64,000 nt of DNA from Pseudogracilibacillus auburnensis (GCF_003201975.1 NZ_QJJQ01000008.1:1-64000), one strand, 5' to 3'; counted from the first letter of the stretch, positions 7,335 through 17,804 are shown. Numbers and translations are program-made. Notes: generated by a model not told the origin, from the sequence alone.

Positions 7335-10300
7335 TTACTGCGGGATTTTAATTTTCACATGGTCATGATCCATGGCAAAATAACATTCAAATGCTTCTGG
7401 TGACTTTTCATTTGAGATAAAACGTTGTTTAAACATATCTTGATCTGAAAGCCGCATCCCAATTAGTCCTGCTACTGCTTGATTTCGTACAAACTTCGGT
7501 ATTTGCTCATAGCTTTGACCAAGATAACTATATTCACTACATAAGATGAAATGAATGCCTAATTTTGATGCATTAATTAATTTAGTTATTTCCTCGTCTT
7601 TCATCAGTGTATGCATGCAAAAATCTTTAAAGTTCGCAATAAAAATAAGCCATTTCGGTTCCTTTGTCTTATGTTCTATACGGTAATCAATTTCATTTAA
7701 TAAATCATTTTTCATTCCAATAAATTGTTCAGGATTTGCTATATACGCATTCGTTTTCTCTCCAATTTGAGCAAGCTTTTGGTCTGCGGTATCAAAAATC
7801 ATCGTTTGGAACGAATGAGAAAGAAGGGTCATATTTTTTGCTAATGCATTTTGTATTCTTTCTACTCGATCAAGCCGATCGCCCATCGCAAGTAAATGGC
7901 CATATTTTTCAAAATCAAATGGTAATGGTGTAACATCCTCAAACTCTAGTCCCAATGGCAACACGTTTTGTTCGATAAGCTTTTTAGTTGCTTTCGCTTG
8001 TTTAAACTTCTCAAATTCGATCACATCTTCCGGCATCATTGGAATTGCTTCTGGACGCTCTCCTTTCCAATATGCATCCATTTCTTTTGCTTCCGCTTGA
8101 ATCGCTTCAATAATTTGTAATGTGTCTTTTCCTTCAACAGGAAGAGCAGTTTGGAAGATTGTTGGCTCCTCCAATTTGATCAGTCCCCGACCAGCAATTT
8201 CTTCGACTTCTAATTTTGTACGCCCAACGATAGTCCGGGCTTCTAATTCATCGATTAAATAAAGCGCAATCTGCGTTTTTATATTCGATAATAGCGGCAT
8301 ACGTAACACATTTTGCCTGCTTGCACTAATCATTAAATGGATACCGATACTTGCACCTTCACGAGCTATTTGTGTAATTGTCTTTTCAAATGGCTCGAAA
8401 AAGTCTGCTTCCCGCACTGCATCATAGTTATCAATAATGGTCATCATGTGAGGAACTGTTTTTCCACTCGCCTTTTCATACATATCCATCGTAGCAACCC
8501 CATATTCACTTAAAAGCTGCTTTCTTTCTTTCATTTCACTTTCAAGACGTCTGACCAATTTACCAATTTTCTCCGTTTCATCTATCAACATTGTGTCTGC
8601 AACATGTGGTAACCCTTTAAGCGGAAGTAATCCATTCGTACCAAAATCTAATAAATAGACATGAAGTGTTTCCGGATTGTGTTCTCTAGCTACATCCATC
8701 ACCGCTGTTTGGATAAAAGTTGATTTTCCATATCCCGGACTTGAAAAGATTGCTAAGTGACCTTCTTTCGTCAAATTGATCTCTAATTCACGTTGATCTT
8801 GCTCTTCTGGAAAGTCTGCAAGTCCTATCACTGGTGTTAATGACTGTTTGTCTTCTTCCCATGCCACTTTATACGCTCGTTTGCTTAAGCTTGTTACAAA
8901 AATTTGCTTTTCTAATGGTGGTAGCCATGGGCTTGGAAGTTGTTTTATTTCATGTTTTTGTGTAAATGCATGAATATAATTAATGATTGCTTCCAATTCG
9001 GTTGTCGTTCTTTCCACTTCTCCCTTTTGATCCAACCCACTTAAATCTTTCGTTAAAATATCGTATTGACCTAATTCATTAATTGCATAAACAGTCGTAT
9101 CGACTACTTGTAGATCATCTTGATCCTCACTATAATCTGCCCCACTCCATGCACTTTGGAATAATTCATAAATTTCATTATTTCCTACTTGTAAATATGC
9201 TCGACCAGGTAGTGTGATTTCCGCTGCATCAGGTGTTTTTAAAATTTCGTTTGAATCTCCCTCGTCTTGTACCTTCAAGGCAAGCTTAAATTTCGAGTTC
9301 GACCAAATTTGATCATCGACAACTCCACTTGGCTTTTGTGTCGCTAAAATTAAATGGATTCCAAGTGAACGTCCAATTCGTGCAGTTGAAACGAGTTCTT
9401 TCATAAAGTCAGGTTGCTCTGCTTTTAATTCTGCAAACTCATCTGAAATTAAAAATAAATGTGGCATCGCCTCCGTTGCTTTTCCTTCTTTGAAAAGTTT
9501 CTGGTACTGATTAATATGGTTCACATCATGTTCTCCGAATAAGCGTTGGCGCTTTTTAAGTTCTGCCTTGATCGAAGCTAATGCACGCATCGATTGAGCA
9601 CCATCTAAGTTTGTAATTGCTCCGAGTGCATGCGGTAAATCCTTAAATAAATTTGCCATCCCTCCACCTTTATAATCAATAAGTAAGAAGGCAACTTCGT
9701 ACGGGTGAAAATTGACGGCAAGCGATAAAATATAGGATTGAATAATTTCGGATTTACCTGAACCTGTTGTACCTGCAACCAATCCATGTGGTCCATGTGC
9801 TTTTTCATGAAGGTTTAAATACACGATATCATCTTTAGCCCGTAACCCTAGTGGGACAGCTAACGTTTTATATGTCTCATTTCGTGCCCAATTTTGGCTC
9901 AAATTGAATTCTTCAACTGTTTCAAAGCCATACATTTCTAAAAAGGTAACTGCTTCTGGAATAGAACTTTTTAAACTTTGTAAATGATTTAAAGGGGCTA
10001 AGGAACGAGATACATCTTCTTTTTGAAAATTTTGCGGAAAATGATCTGGTACAAATGCTTGATTCAAAAGCTCGCCCTCTTCAAGCAAGACATTTCCACT
10101 TTTTGTATCGCGAATATCGATTACTGTTTCAACATGTTCTGGAAGTGAGTGGAGTACATCTTGAACAAATACGAGCGATACCCCTAATTCGCTAATATCT
10201 TCGTTAAAAAACTCCATAATCGTATGATCAAGCACGATTTTTTCATCTGTAATTAAGACAACATAATGAGGGGTGAAATACACTTTTTCACGTTGATCAC

Positions 10301-11786
10301 TTTTTTCAGTTACATGTAATTTCCGATCTTTTAAAATTTGGTACAACGAAGTAAGTACTTGGTCACGAGAACGTTCATGGTACACAAATCCTCTTACATT
10401 TAAGTCTTTTAAGCTTGCGTGTGGTAGCCAGCGCATCCATTCCCATTCTGACCTTTCTTCTTCAGGAAAAATAACAATAAATTGTAATTCATGATAGCTA
10501 TGAAATAAAGCTGTTTGCATCACTAATAATTGCAATTGTTCAAGCACTAAGTATCGCTGTCCAATATAGCCTACAGGTCCATTCATTAAGGAGGTAGTAA
10601 CTGGAACTGATTGTAAACCTTTATACTGCGAATGGAGCTTGCGCGCGTCCTGCATAAGGTCATCTTGTTCTTGAGTAAATTCCTCTTCATTAAACTCAAT
10701 ATCAAAACTCGTATCGACATTTCCTAAGCCAACTCGATAGGTTAAAAAGTCATGATGATACATCGTTTTTTCATAAATACGTGCATTTACTTCTAATGCC
10801 ATTTCACGAATTTTTTCCACATTCGGATAATGATATTGAAGTGCGTGCCTTTGTTCTTCTGTTGCTAAAAAAAGTTCTTTCGTTTTATTTTGCAAATACG
10901 ATGTATAGGTTTTAATCCTTTCTTTTGTATCGATTCGATATTGTTTTAAACTTTTTACATAAGATGTAACAGATAAAATGACTGTTGTAACAGTCATAGA
11001 TAACATGACGATAATATATATCCCTCTTGGTTGGAAGATGGATACAAGTGCAAGTGCTGCGATCATCACAATTGGCGGTATAATTGTCCGCATAAGTTGT
11101 TCACTTGGCTTAGATGGCTTGGAAGATGGTTTAGCAATTATTCGCTTTTCCTCTGGCTCACGATAAATAATCCGTGGAGATCGGTGATAGTCTGGATAGT
11201 CGTTTCCATATTGATTATTCTCATGATGGAGTTGAACTAGCTTCGTTGCCAAACGATCAGGTGAACAAATAACTTGAATATCACCATCACCTACAATTAT
11301 TGTAATACCATCAAAGAAAAGTTGATCTCCGTGTTCAAGAAGGGTCTTCTTTTTAGCAAGAGAATAGTTATGATAGATTTCTCCCTCATTTACATATAAT
11401 GAAAATAAGCTGTTTGGTTCCTTTCGAGTTAAGACAAAATCAACTGTCGTATCTTTTATTTGCACATCATCAAAAACAGTAGTTCCTACGGTAATACTTA
11501 ATGCTGCTGTCGAATCGTACGATTGAGCATCTGCTTGGGAAAGAATGTAAAAAGACATAGGTGTACCTTCCACATCTGTTACAAATTTATTATTCACACC
11601 TATTTCATTTCCCTCTACATGACATCTTTCTCCATCCCAATTTATGACAAAAGAATGACGTAAAGACAGAAAAGTAACCGTGTTAGAAAGACTATTTCCG
11701 ACCGTAATTTCCTTCTTCGTCTTTTCCGATAAGGAACATTTATGTAATTGTTCACCATAGCCTATCATTAATAATAGTTGTGTCAT
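7335..11786 (-). CDS. essC: Type VII secretion FtsK/SpoIIIE-type ATPase EssC
   Basis: About 1483 residues from ATG 11786 (GGAGG 11 nt upstream; an ATG 12 codons earlier lacks a site). The N-terminus holds two FHA-like domains (1-190). Two membrane helices lie near 230-275. The first ATPase has Walker A GTTGSGKS near 675 with FLLIDYKGGGM and LFLISDEFAEL. The second has SSPGYGKS near 1017 with VYLLDFGTNG and MTIIDNYDAV. The third (from about 1300) has lost the Walker A (LLAMGDRLDRVERIQ). This is the motor and substrate receptor of the Firmicutes type VIIb system; the variable third domain usually matches the local effectors. Confidence 0.95.
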   Translation of the reverse strand: MTQLLLMIGYGEQLHKCSLSEKTKKEITVGNSLSNTVTFLSLRHSFVINWDGERCHVEGNEIGVNNKFVTDVEGTPMSFYILSQADAQSYDSTAALSITVGTTVFDDVQIKDTTVDFVLTRKEPNSLFSLYVNEGEIYHNYSLAKKKTLLEHGDQLFFDGITIIVGDGDIQVICSPDRLATKLVQLHHENNQYGNDYPDYHRSPRIIYREPEEKRIIAKPSSKPSKPSEQLMRTIIPPIVMIAALALVSIFQPRGIYIIVMLSMTVTTVILSVTSYVKSLKQYRIDTKERIKTYTSYLQNKTKELFLATEEQRHALQYHYPNVEKIREMALEVNARIYEKTMYHHDFLTYRVGLGNVDTSFDIEFNEEEFTQEQDDLMQDARKLHSQYKGLQSVPVTTSLMNGPVGYIGQRYLVLEQLQLLVMQTALFHSYHELQFIVIFPEEERSEWEWMRWLPHASLKDLNVRGFVYHERSRDQVLTSLYQILKDRKLHVTEKSDQREKVYFTPHYVVLITDEKIVLDHTIMEFFNEDISELGVSLVFVQDVLHSLPEHVETVIDIRDTKSGNVLLEEGELLNQAFVPDHFPQNFQKEDVSRSLAPLNHLQSLKSSIPEAVTFLEMYGFETVEEFNLSQNWARNETYKTLAVPLGLRAKDDIVYLNLHEKAHGPHGLVAGTTGSGKSEIIQSYILSLAVNFHPYEVAFLLIDYKGGGMANLFKDLPHALGAITNLDGAQSMRALASIKAELKKRQRLFGEHDVNHINQYQKLFKEGKATEAMPHLFLISDEFAELKAEQPDFMKELVSTARIGRSLGIHLILATQKPSGVVDDQIWSNSKFKLALKVQDEGDSNEILKTPDAAEITLPGRAYLQVGNNEIYELFQSAWSGADYSEDQDDLQVVDTTVYAINELGQYDILTKDLSGLDQKGEVERTTTELEAIINYIHAFTQKHEIKQLPSPWLPPLEKQIFVTSLSKRAYKVAWEEDKQSLTPVIGLADFPEEQDQRELEINLTKEGHLAIFSSPGYGKSTFIQTAVMDVAREHNPETLHVYLLDFGTNGLLPLKGLPHVADTMLIDETEKIGKLVRRLESEMKERKQLLSEYGVATMDMYEKASGKTVPHMMTIIDNYDAVREADFFEPFEKTITQIAREGASIGIHLMISASRQNVLRMPLLSNIKTQIALYLIDELEARTIVGRTKLEVEEIAGRGLIKLEEPTIFQTALPVEGKDTLQIIEAIQAEAKEMDAYWKGERPEAIPMMPEDVIEFEKFKQAKATKKLIEQNVLPLGLEFEDVTPLPFDFEKYGHLLAMGDRLDRVERIQNALAKNMTLLSHSFQTMIFDTADQKLAQIGEKTNAYIANPEQFIGMKNDLLNEIDYRIEHKTKEPKWLIFIANFKDFCMHTLMKDEEITKLINASKLGIHFILCSEYSYLGQSYEQIPKFVRNQAVAGLIGMRLSDQDMFKQRFISNEKSPEAFECYFAMDHDHVKIKIPQ

Positions 11787-11827
11787 CTGTCTCATTTCCT
11801 CCAAATTTCGAATCATTTTCATAAATT

Positions 11828-13135
11828 CTATTTGTCTTTTTTCTTTTCTTTGTTCTTGTTTTTGTTTTCGTCTTTTATTTTTGTCTCTTTTTCGTCATCC
11901 GCTTCTGCGTTTTCTTCTTCCTCTATCGTTTCTACTTCATTTGCATCTATTTCTTGTTCTTCATTTTCATCTTCTTCAAGTAAATCGAACTCATCTGTAT
12001 ATCCATCCAGCTGATCTCTTAGCTTACTTACTTCTTCATCTCTTTCTGATCCTGTTAAATCCGGATCATTTTTTACTTGTTCCATTTTTTTAATTAAGCC
12101 ATACATAATTAATTGGGGATCATCCATATATTTTGCCACATCGATTGATTGTTCAAAATCCCCAAGACCGTTATAAATCCAGTAAAGCAAATAGTATTTA
12201 TCACTTTTTAAACTAATATTTTTCATGATCGTTTCTTTTTCACGATCAGATAATTGTTCTACGTTGATATACGAATAAGCTAAAATATATTTTGATTGAT
12301 AAGGTAGTTTTTCGACATTTTCATTTTTTAACGTTTGGATTACCTCACTATAATCTGATGCTAAAAAATTGTTATGTGCTACCAATAACTTATCCTGATA
12401 CGGTAATTTGACAAAGGTCATATAAAACAACAACGATATAACAAGTACAGAAAGCACCGACATCCAAATGGACATATGTTTAAATAGTGTAAAACGTTTT
12501 TTTGGAACGAGTTGCATTTTCTTTTCTGTTAATTGCTGTTCTTCACGATAACTATTTTTTAAAAATTGAATGAGTTCTTGATTCGTTTCCTTACTATTAA
12601 TTTCTCGTTCAAACTTGGTTGCTTTCGCATTTTGAAGAGAACCGTTATACAATTCATCAAAATGATAATCTTTAGAAAACAGAGCAATCGAATAGCATTT
12701 AAATTGTTTTAAAAGGTCTTCCTCTGTCATTTCAAATGGTTCCACTAATCCGCGAATTCCCCGATAAATAATTAATGGCATTAAATTATCATTAAAACCA
12801 ATATTATTTGGATGTAGCATAAATGTAACTCTTGTAGACATAAGTTGATACAATTTTTCCAAGTTACAAAGCGCCCGTAGCTTTTCATTTTTATTTGCCT
12901 TTTTCATCTGAGCCCATTTTTTTAAAGTACGTTCAACCGTAAATGAAAATAAATAAGCGTCATCCTCTTCATTCACAGAAAATGGTACAAAAAGATCCGT
13001 TTCTTTCGTAATCAATGCTAATTGCTCGGTATATTGCACTTGTGTTTTCGATTTTGGAACACGAATTTTCCAACTATTTTGTTGAACGGAAAATGACAAT
13101 GATAATGGATCAATTTTAACTTCTGTTTCTTTCAT
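11828..13135 (-). CDS. essB: Type VII secretion membrane pseudokinase EssB (YukC)
   Basis: 435 residues from ATG 13135 (AAGGAG 9 nt upstream; an in-frame TTG three codons earlier is less likely). The N-terminal pseudokinase domain (1-220) is cytosolic, one membrane helix follows (WMSVLSVLVISLLFYMTFV, about 226-246), and the extracellular domain is helical. The C-terminus from about 385 is extremely acidic then Lys/Asn-rich (EDENEEQEIDANE, then KNKNKEKKKDK). EssB links EsxA substrates and EsaA to EssC in the membrane complex. The order esaB-essB-essC matches known loci. Confidence 0.93.
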   Translation of the reverse strand: MKETEVKIDPLSLSFSVQQNSWKIRVPKSKTQVQYTEQLALITKETDLFVPFSVNEEDDAYLFSFTVERTLKKWAQMKKANKNEKLRALCNLEKLYQLMSTRVTFMLHPNNIGFNDNLMPLIIYRGIRGLVEPFEMTEEDLLKQFKCYSIALFSKDYHFDELYNGSLQNAKATKFEREINSKETNQELIQFLKNSYREEQQLTEKKMQLVPKKRFTLFKHMSIWMSVLSVLVISLLFYMTFVKLPYQDKLLVAHNNFLASDYSEVIQTLKNENVEKLPYQSKYILAYSYINVEQLSDREKETIMKNISLKSDKYYLLYWIYNGLGDFEQSIDVAKYMDDPQLIMYGLIKKMEQVKNDPDLTGSERDEEVSKLRDQLDGYTDEFDLLEEDENEEQEIDANEVETIEEEENAEADDEKETKIKDENKNKNKEKKKDK

Positions 13136-13174
13136 TTGCTGCAACTCCTTAAAGGCAACTGAATTTTCCTTTTC

Positions 13175-13429
13175 TTATAAAACAACAATAATATCCCCAT
13201 CTGTTACGGGATAATCGATTAGACTATCATCATCTGCAAGTAATAATTGCTTCGTTTCTATTTTCGTCGCAAAAAGAGAGCTTTCTGGCATCGTAATCTC
13301 TAATGTTTCTTGTAAATTTAATAAAAGTTGCTTTACGGTAAGCTGGATTGGAATTCGTAAATCGTACATACCATCATTCCAATTGGTAAAATCAACCGTT
13401 ACATTAATGTGTACATTCTTAGCCAACAT
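13175..13429 (-). CDS. esaB: Ubiquitin-like type VII secretion protein EsaB (YukD)
   Basis: 84 residues, the usual length, with a beta-grasp pattern (HINVTVDFTNWNDGMYDLRI, then VKQLLLNLQETLEI) and a final DGDIIVVL strand. EsaB/YukD is a cytosolic ubiquitin-like component required for or modulating type VII secretion; it lacks a C-terminal diglycine and so is not a conjugated modifier. GAGGATG precedes the ATG. It lies between essA and essB as in Staphylococcus. Confidence 0.92.
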   Translation of the reverse strand: MLAKNVHINVTVDFTNWNDGMYDLRIPIQLTVKQLLLNLQETLEITMPESSLFATKIETKQLLLADDDSLIDYPVTDGDIIVVL

Positions 13430-13450
13430 TTCACATCCTCTGCATGTTTT

Positions 13451-13954
13451 TTACATTCCCCATTTGCGAAGAAGCATATATACGCCGCCAAATATTACTC
13501 CTACAACCATCGTGATACTTCCATAAAAAACGATAGAAGAGACTGTACTATTTGATGCTTCATCCATTTCCTCTAACGTATATGCTTTTGAAGGTTCATA
13601 ACTGTCTTGAAAAACATTCGCTTTTAATTCTTCTAATGTAACACTTGCTTGTAATGGTTCCTCAAAAATAATCTCCCTTACATTGTTTGTTGTACTTTCC
13701 ATGTCCAACTGATGTGTCTCAATTTTTTCTTTCGTTTCATCCTTAAAAAGCCCTGGAAAAACTTTATCTAACTCTGTTTCAACCGTTTCATTTTCATCTT
13801 TATTTTGAAGAATGCGGTCTGTTTTAATTTGCATTTTCCCTTTTCCCGTTACCTGTTCATTATCCTTTGCTAACACTTGAACTGGTAGAAAAATGAGCAT
13901 AAAGAGGGAAAAGAGAAGCAAATAGTTAATTTGCTTCTGCTGCATTCTCATCAT
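13451..13954 (-). CDS. essA: Type VII secretion membrane protein EssA
   Basis: 167 residues: an N-terminal signal-like helix (about 10-28, LLLFSLFMLIFLPVQVLA), an extracytoplasmic acidic region, and a C-terminal membrane helix (about 140-162, IVFYGSITMVVGVIFGGVYM). This topology and the position between esaA and esaB identify EssA. The start overlaps the end of esaA by 29 bp, so translation is probably coupled. Confidence 0.88.
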   Translation of the reverse strand: MMRMQQKQINYLLLFSLFMLIFLPVQVLAKDNEQVTGKGKMQIKTDRILQNKDENETVETELDKVFPGLFKDETKEKIETHQLDMESTTNNVREIIFEEPLQASVTLEELKANVFQDSYEPSKAYTLEEMDEASNSTVSSIVFYGSITMVVGVIFGGVYMLLRKWGM

Positions 13955-16900
13955 CTAACCCCTTTTCTGTTCTGCTACGCCATACAACAAGATTTAATAA
14001 AAATCCGATGATCGACACGAACAACAAAATGACGATGATTAACAAGATCCCACTACTATTCCCTTCTATTAGATTCGCTACTAAATTTTCAACATATTGT
14101 AGTGGTGAAATTTTTCGTAAAACATCTACAAATCTACCATTCTCAAAATGAAACCCAAGTGACTTTGTCAGCAATAAATATAAACTTAATATTGTTAGCA
14201 AAATGAACATTCCGACCATATTCAACTGCCTTAATAAATAAGTAGATATGAGTAACATAAATATCGTTAGTAAAGTAATTAAACCGAGCCACATATAAAT
14301 TTCACTTTGGCTAAAGTTTAATAAATAAAACGATATTAAACCGATAACTAATCCTTCAATTAATCCAACTCCAGCTGTAATAATCGAAATTGGCAGGTTC
14401 ATCTTCCATACCGATTGTTCACCATCAAACGTACTTTCTATTCTCTTTCTTAAAGTCATATTAGATATAACATAGGAAGTAAAAAGGGTAACGACTGTAA
14501 ATATAATGACTAAGAAATATCCTGTAAATGATTCACCTTTTGTAATGATCCCATCATTTTTCGTTTGTACAGGATTTGCTAAAAAACGATATAAATTTTC
14601 ATTTTGTCGATCACCGACACGGCTATTTGCTAATACATCTTTAAAATTATCTGCAAAGTTTGTATCTTCTATCGACTTTTCCGTTAATTTTTCTGCTAAA
14701 TCATTTGCTTGGACGACTAGATTCACACCACTTTCTTGAATCTTTCCAGCCTGTTCATCTATCGCATCAAATGTTTGGTATACATGGTCAGCACTATCGA
14801 AGTTTGCTCTCGCTTGTTCTTTAAGTGATTCACTTGCCATTAATAACGGTTGATAACTAGTATCTAAATTCATTATTGCCATCTGTACATCCTGATCACT
14901 ATCAAGTACCACGTTTTTTTCATTTACCAATTCGGTGCTTGTATCACGCCAACTCGCTAATTCTACTAATAATTCTGTTACCTCATCATTTAAATTATTT
15001 GCATTGTTTGCCGTTTCAGCTATTTTCTTTCCTAATGAATCAGAATCATCATTTACCGTATTTACTAATTCAATATATTTTCCAATCTGTTGTTCAATGG
15101 ACACCATCGATTGTTGCACATCAGATGTAATTGCTTTTGTAACATTTTTTGCAATATGATCTTTTAAAATATCTTTGATTTCTTTTTTATGAATAAAATG
15201 ATAAAGCGAATCCTCTGTTGCAATTTCCCTGAGTGATGTTTTCGAAAAGTCTATCTCTTGGAAGTTCTCATCGGCAAATTCAAATCCAAAATAAAGTTCG
15301 TAAAGAGAGTACAATTTATAATAGTCTTTTACCATTAGTGCTGTAGCTTCCACTAATTCAGTCGTTGCCGTTGCTGGTTCTGTTAACAATGAAGAATGTA
15401 CCTTTTGATGTAAATAATTATTCGTTTTAATGATTGTTTTACTTATAACAAGAGGAGGATCATTACTATTATTATCCTCTCCATTGTTATTGCCATTGCC
15501 ATTATCATCAATTGAATCACTATCTTCATCACTAGGCGTTTCATCATTCGTTTCATCTACTACTTCATCGGCATTTTCTGTTTCCTCGTTTTGAATTTCA
15601 TCGTTGTCATTCACTTCATTGCTGTTATTTTCATCATTTCCGTTAGCAGGATTTTCTTCTTTGCTCTCTTCTTGCTCTTCTGTTCCTTCTACTTCTTCAG
15701 GGTCTTCTGGCTCAATAGGATTTTCGGGCTCTGGTTCAACATCCGGCTCATCCTCTATTTCTTCTTCCTCCATCCCTTTTTGAAACACTTTCCAATCCCA
15801 AACAATTGGGGCAAAAACATCAATATCTGCATTCCGGTCTTTTAATCTTAGATCTGCTGATACTGAAAATTTTCCAGCTGGAGGATTTTCAAGCTTTATC
15901 CCATCTTCTTGATAACGGATTTCTTCTCCATTAATGGATAAGTTAATTAGTCTAAAATCTTTAGGGATATCAAGATAAAAATATTGGTCTGCTTCTTCAC
16001 CATACTCAGGTAAATAATCGATCTCATCTGAGATGGTAACACCCGTAGTTGCCAACTCCCGTTTAATTTCTTTTATTTTTTCTGAGATAAGATTGCTTTT
16101 ATCAGGATAGTGTGTGTTTTTAAATTCTTTATTAAACTGATTTGTTATATGAATGACATTGACAATATCATTCATAGTATCTTCCGCTAAGCCCGATTCA
16201 ACAATCTCTTTTTTGCTCAAAGATGGTAATTCTTTAATTTGATTTTTCATTTCTTCTAATACATTCTCATCTAGAACCATAAATAAATCATTAATAGCAG
16301 GAACATAAGCTTCATCAAAATCGATTTCTAAACGGTCTTTAATAACCGACTCTAAATCTGTTCCTAGTTTTGTTTGTAAATTATCTTCAAATTGGTTTAT
16401 TTCCTCAACCATATGATTAAAACGCTTTTGTATTAAAGTAGCGTTTGATACAATTGTTCTGCTTTGATCTTCTTCATTTTGTAGAAACTGTCGATGTACA
16501 TGGTCATTTTCTCGTTCCAGTTGTGCTAAATGTTGCAGCACATCTCCATGACTCATTTTTTGGAAAAATTGATCAAAAAATTCTCCAAATGTGTTTGTAA
16601 TTTGGCTACTATCTTCTTTTGATCGAACAACCGAATCAATTTCAGATAAAAAGGCCTCATTATTCGCTGCATCTTCATGCAAACTAGTCTCAAATGTTTT
16701 TAAAACTTCTTCTAAGCCTTTATAGCTTTCTTTTGATAATCCGGTATAGTCTTGGACTGATTTGAACTGGTCTGTATAATTGGTTAACGGCGAATTAATT
16801 TGGTCATTATATACGGTTGTATACTCTTTTTCTTTATCGATAATTTCACCAATATGATCTTGTGCATCTTGTAAATTCCCAATAATACTTGCGAAATACA

Positions 16901-17363
16901 CGTCGATTAACTTCGTATTAATGTCGTTCAAAATTTTCCCGGCTGTTTTTTCCGCTTCAGCACGAACATTTTCATGTCCAGTTGCATTAATCTTATAGTG
17001 TAAAGAAACCGATTCAGGTCTATCAAGGTGAATGGAAAGAGACTTCTCGGAAAAATCATTCGGAATCACAATCATCATGTCATAAGCATTTCGGTTAAAT
17101 CCACTTTCCGCAACACCGCGACTTACGACATACCAATCATGCTTACTATCTTTATTAATACTATTTGCGAATTCATCACCAAAAACTATTTGATCATCGT
17201 TGAATTCTGCTCCTTTATCTTCATTAACAAGTGCTATAGACATTTTTTGTTCTTTTTCTACATGTTCTGTTGAGTTCTCATTAAAAGCAAGGTAGGATAA
17301 ACCTATTGAAAGAATAAAAATCAATAGAAAAAAAGCGATCCCTTGCCATCTAATAGTTTTCAT
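13926..17363 (-). CDS. esaA: Type VII secretion membrane protein EsaA (YueB-like)
   Basis: 1145 residues: one N-terminal membrane helix (about 7-27), a very long extracellular coiled-coil region, and five to six C-terminal helices (from about 950). EsaA/YueB proteins form the surface-exposed arrow of the machine; YueB is the SPP1 phage receptor in B. subtilis. Near residues 530-635 an acidic, Asn-rich low-complexity linker (EPEPENPIEPEDPEEVEG; NGNGNNNGEDNNSND) interrupts the extracellular domain, unusual in length. GGAG lies 10 nt before the ATG. It is the first machine gene after esxA. Confidence 0.92.
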   Translation of the reverse strand: MKTIRWQGIAFFLLIFILSIGLSYLAFNENSTEHVEKEQKMSIALVNEDKGAEFNDDQIVFGDEFANSINKDSKHDWYVVSRGVAESGFNRNAYDMMIVIPNDFSEKSLSIHLDRPESVSLHYKINATGHENVRAEAEKTAGKILNDINTKLIDVYFASIIGNLQDAQDHIGEIIDKEKEYTTVYNDQINSPLTNYTDQFKSVQDYTGLSKESYKGLEEVLKTFETSLHEDAANNEAFLSEIDSVVRSKEDSSQITNTFGEFFDQFFQKMSHGDVLQHLAQLERENDHVHRQFLQNEEDQSRTIVSNATLIQKRFNHMVEEINQFEDNLQTKLGTDLESVIKDRLEIDFDEAYVPAINDLFMVLDENVLEEMKNQIKELPSLSKKEIVESGLAEDTMNDIVNVIHITNQFNKEFKNTHYPDKSNLISEKIKEIKRELATTGVTISDEIDYLPEYGEEADQYFYLDIPKDFRLINLSINGEEIRYQEDGIKLENPPAGKFSVSADLRLKDRNADIDVFAPIVWDWKVFQKGMEEEEIEDEPDVEPEPENPIEPEDPEEVEGTEEQEESKEENPANGNDENNSNEVNDNDEIQNEETENADEVVDETNDETPSDEDSDSIDDNGNGNNNGEDNNSNDPPLVISKTIIKTNNYLHQKVHSSLLTEPATATTELVEATALMVKDYYKLYSLYELYFGFEFADENFQEIDFSKTSLREIATEDSLYHFIHKKEIKDILKDHIAKNVTKAITSDVQQSMVSIEQQIGKYIELVNTVNDDSDSLGKKIAETANNANNLNDEVTELLVELASWRDTSTELVNEKNVVLDSDQDVQMAIMNLDTSYQPLLMASESLKEQARANFDSADHVYQTFDAIDEQAGKIQESGVNLVVQANDLAEKLTEKSIEDTNFADNFKDVLANSRVGDRQNENLYRFLANPVQTKNDGIITKGESFTGYFLVIIFTVVTLFTSYVISNMTLRKRIESTFDGEQSVWKMNLPISIITAGVGLIEGLVIGLISFYLLNFSQSEIYMWLGLITLLTIFMLLISTYLLRQLNMVGMFILLTILSLYLLLTKSLGFHFENGRFVDVLRKISPLQYVENLVANLIEGNSSGILLIIVILLFVSIIGFLLNLVVWRSRTEKGLDDENAAEAN

Positions 17364-17439
17364 AGGTCGACAACTCCATTACCTTCATTATCTTTTTACA
17401 AAAAGGACATATTAACCATTAACGAACACACCATACATA

Positions 17440-17473
17440 AAAATGAGCCACACAACAGAACGTCATGTGACTC
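17440..17473 (-). terminator. Intercistronic terminator/attenuator between esxA and esaA
   Basis: On the minus strand GAGTCACA ... TGTGGCTC forms an 8-bp stem (one G-T pair) with a 13-nt loop, followed by ATTTTTATG. It lies just after the esxA stop and before esaA. It could reduce read-through, giving abundant EsxA and less machine, or stabilise the esxA 3' end. Confidence 0.65.
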
Positions 17474-17507
17474 TAAGTTTTGTATAGTACGATGTCGTCT
17501 CTCTTGT

Positions 17508-17804
17508 TTATCTAAAGCCAAAGTTTTGTGAAAGTGCTTGGTCTTGTTCCGCCATCGCGTCTGCAGTCTTGTTAAGTTGCTCATTAATTTCCTGCATTAA
17601 CACGGCAAAGTTTTCAACTTTAGGCTTTAATTCTCTAAATTGATTATCAAAGCTCTCGAAAGCTTTACCTTCCCACTGAGCACGTAAATCTTCTTGTAAA
17701 TGTTCTAATTTAGCTAAAACTTCCTTAATTATGTCATGGCTTTCACCGTACCCTCTTGCTTTATGTGTTAACTCAGCTGGACTCATTTTAATTTGACCTG
17801 ACAT
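17508..17804 (-). CDS. esxA: WXG100 protein EsxA (YukE)
   Basis: 98 residues, helix-turn-helix hairpin with WEG at about 43-45 in RAQWEGKAFESF, the defining WXG motif. WXG100 proteins are small dimeric substrates and core partners of the type VII machine. The gene leads the island, with its own good sigma-A promoter at 17885-17913, and is followed by an intercistronic terminator, consistent with high expression relative to the machine genes. A clear canonical YxxxD/E signal is not obvious at the C-terminus. Confidence 0.95.
   Translation of the reverse strand: MSGQIKMSPAELTHKARGYGESHDIIKEVLAKLEHLQEDLRAQWEGKAFESFDNQFRELKPKVENFAVLMQEINEQLNKTADAMAEQDQALSQNFGFR

Noticed and set aside
11778-12093. 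Two plus-strand frames rich in Ser/Phe or Leu/His
   Set aside because: Antisense of the acidic/Lys-rich tail of EssB; composition is a mirror of that tail.
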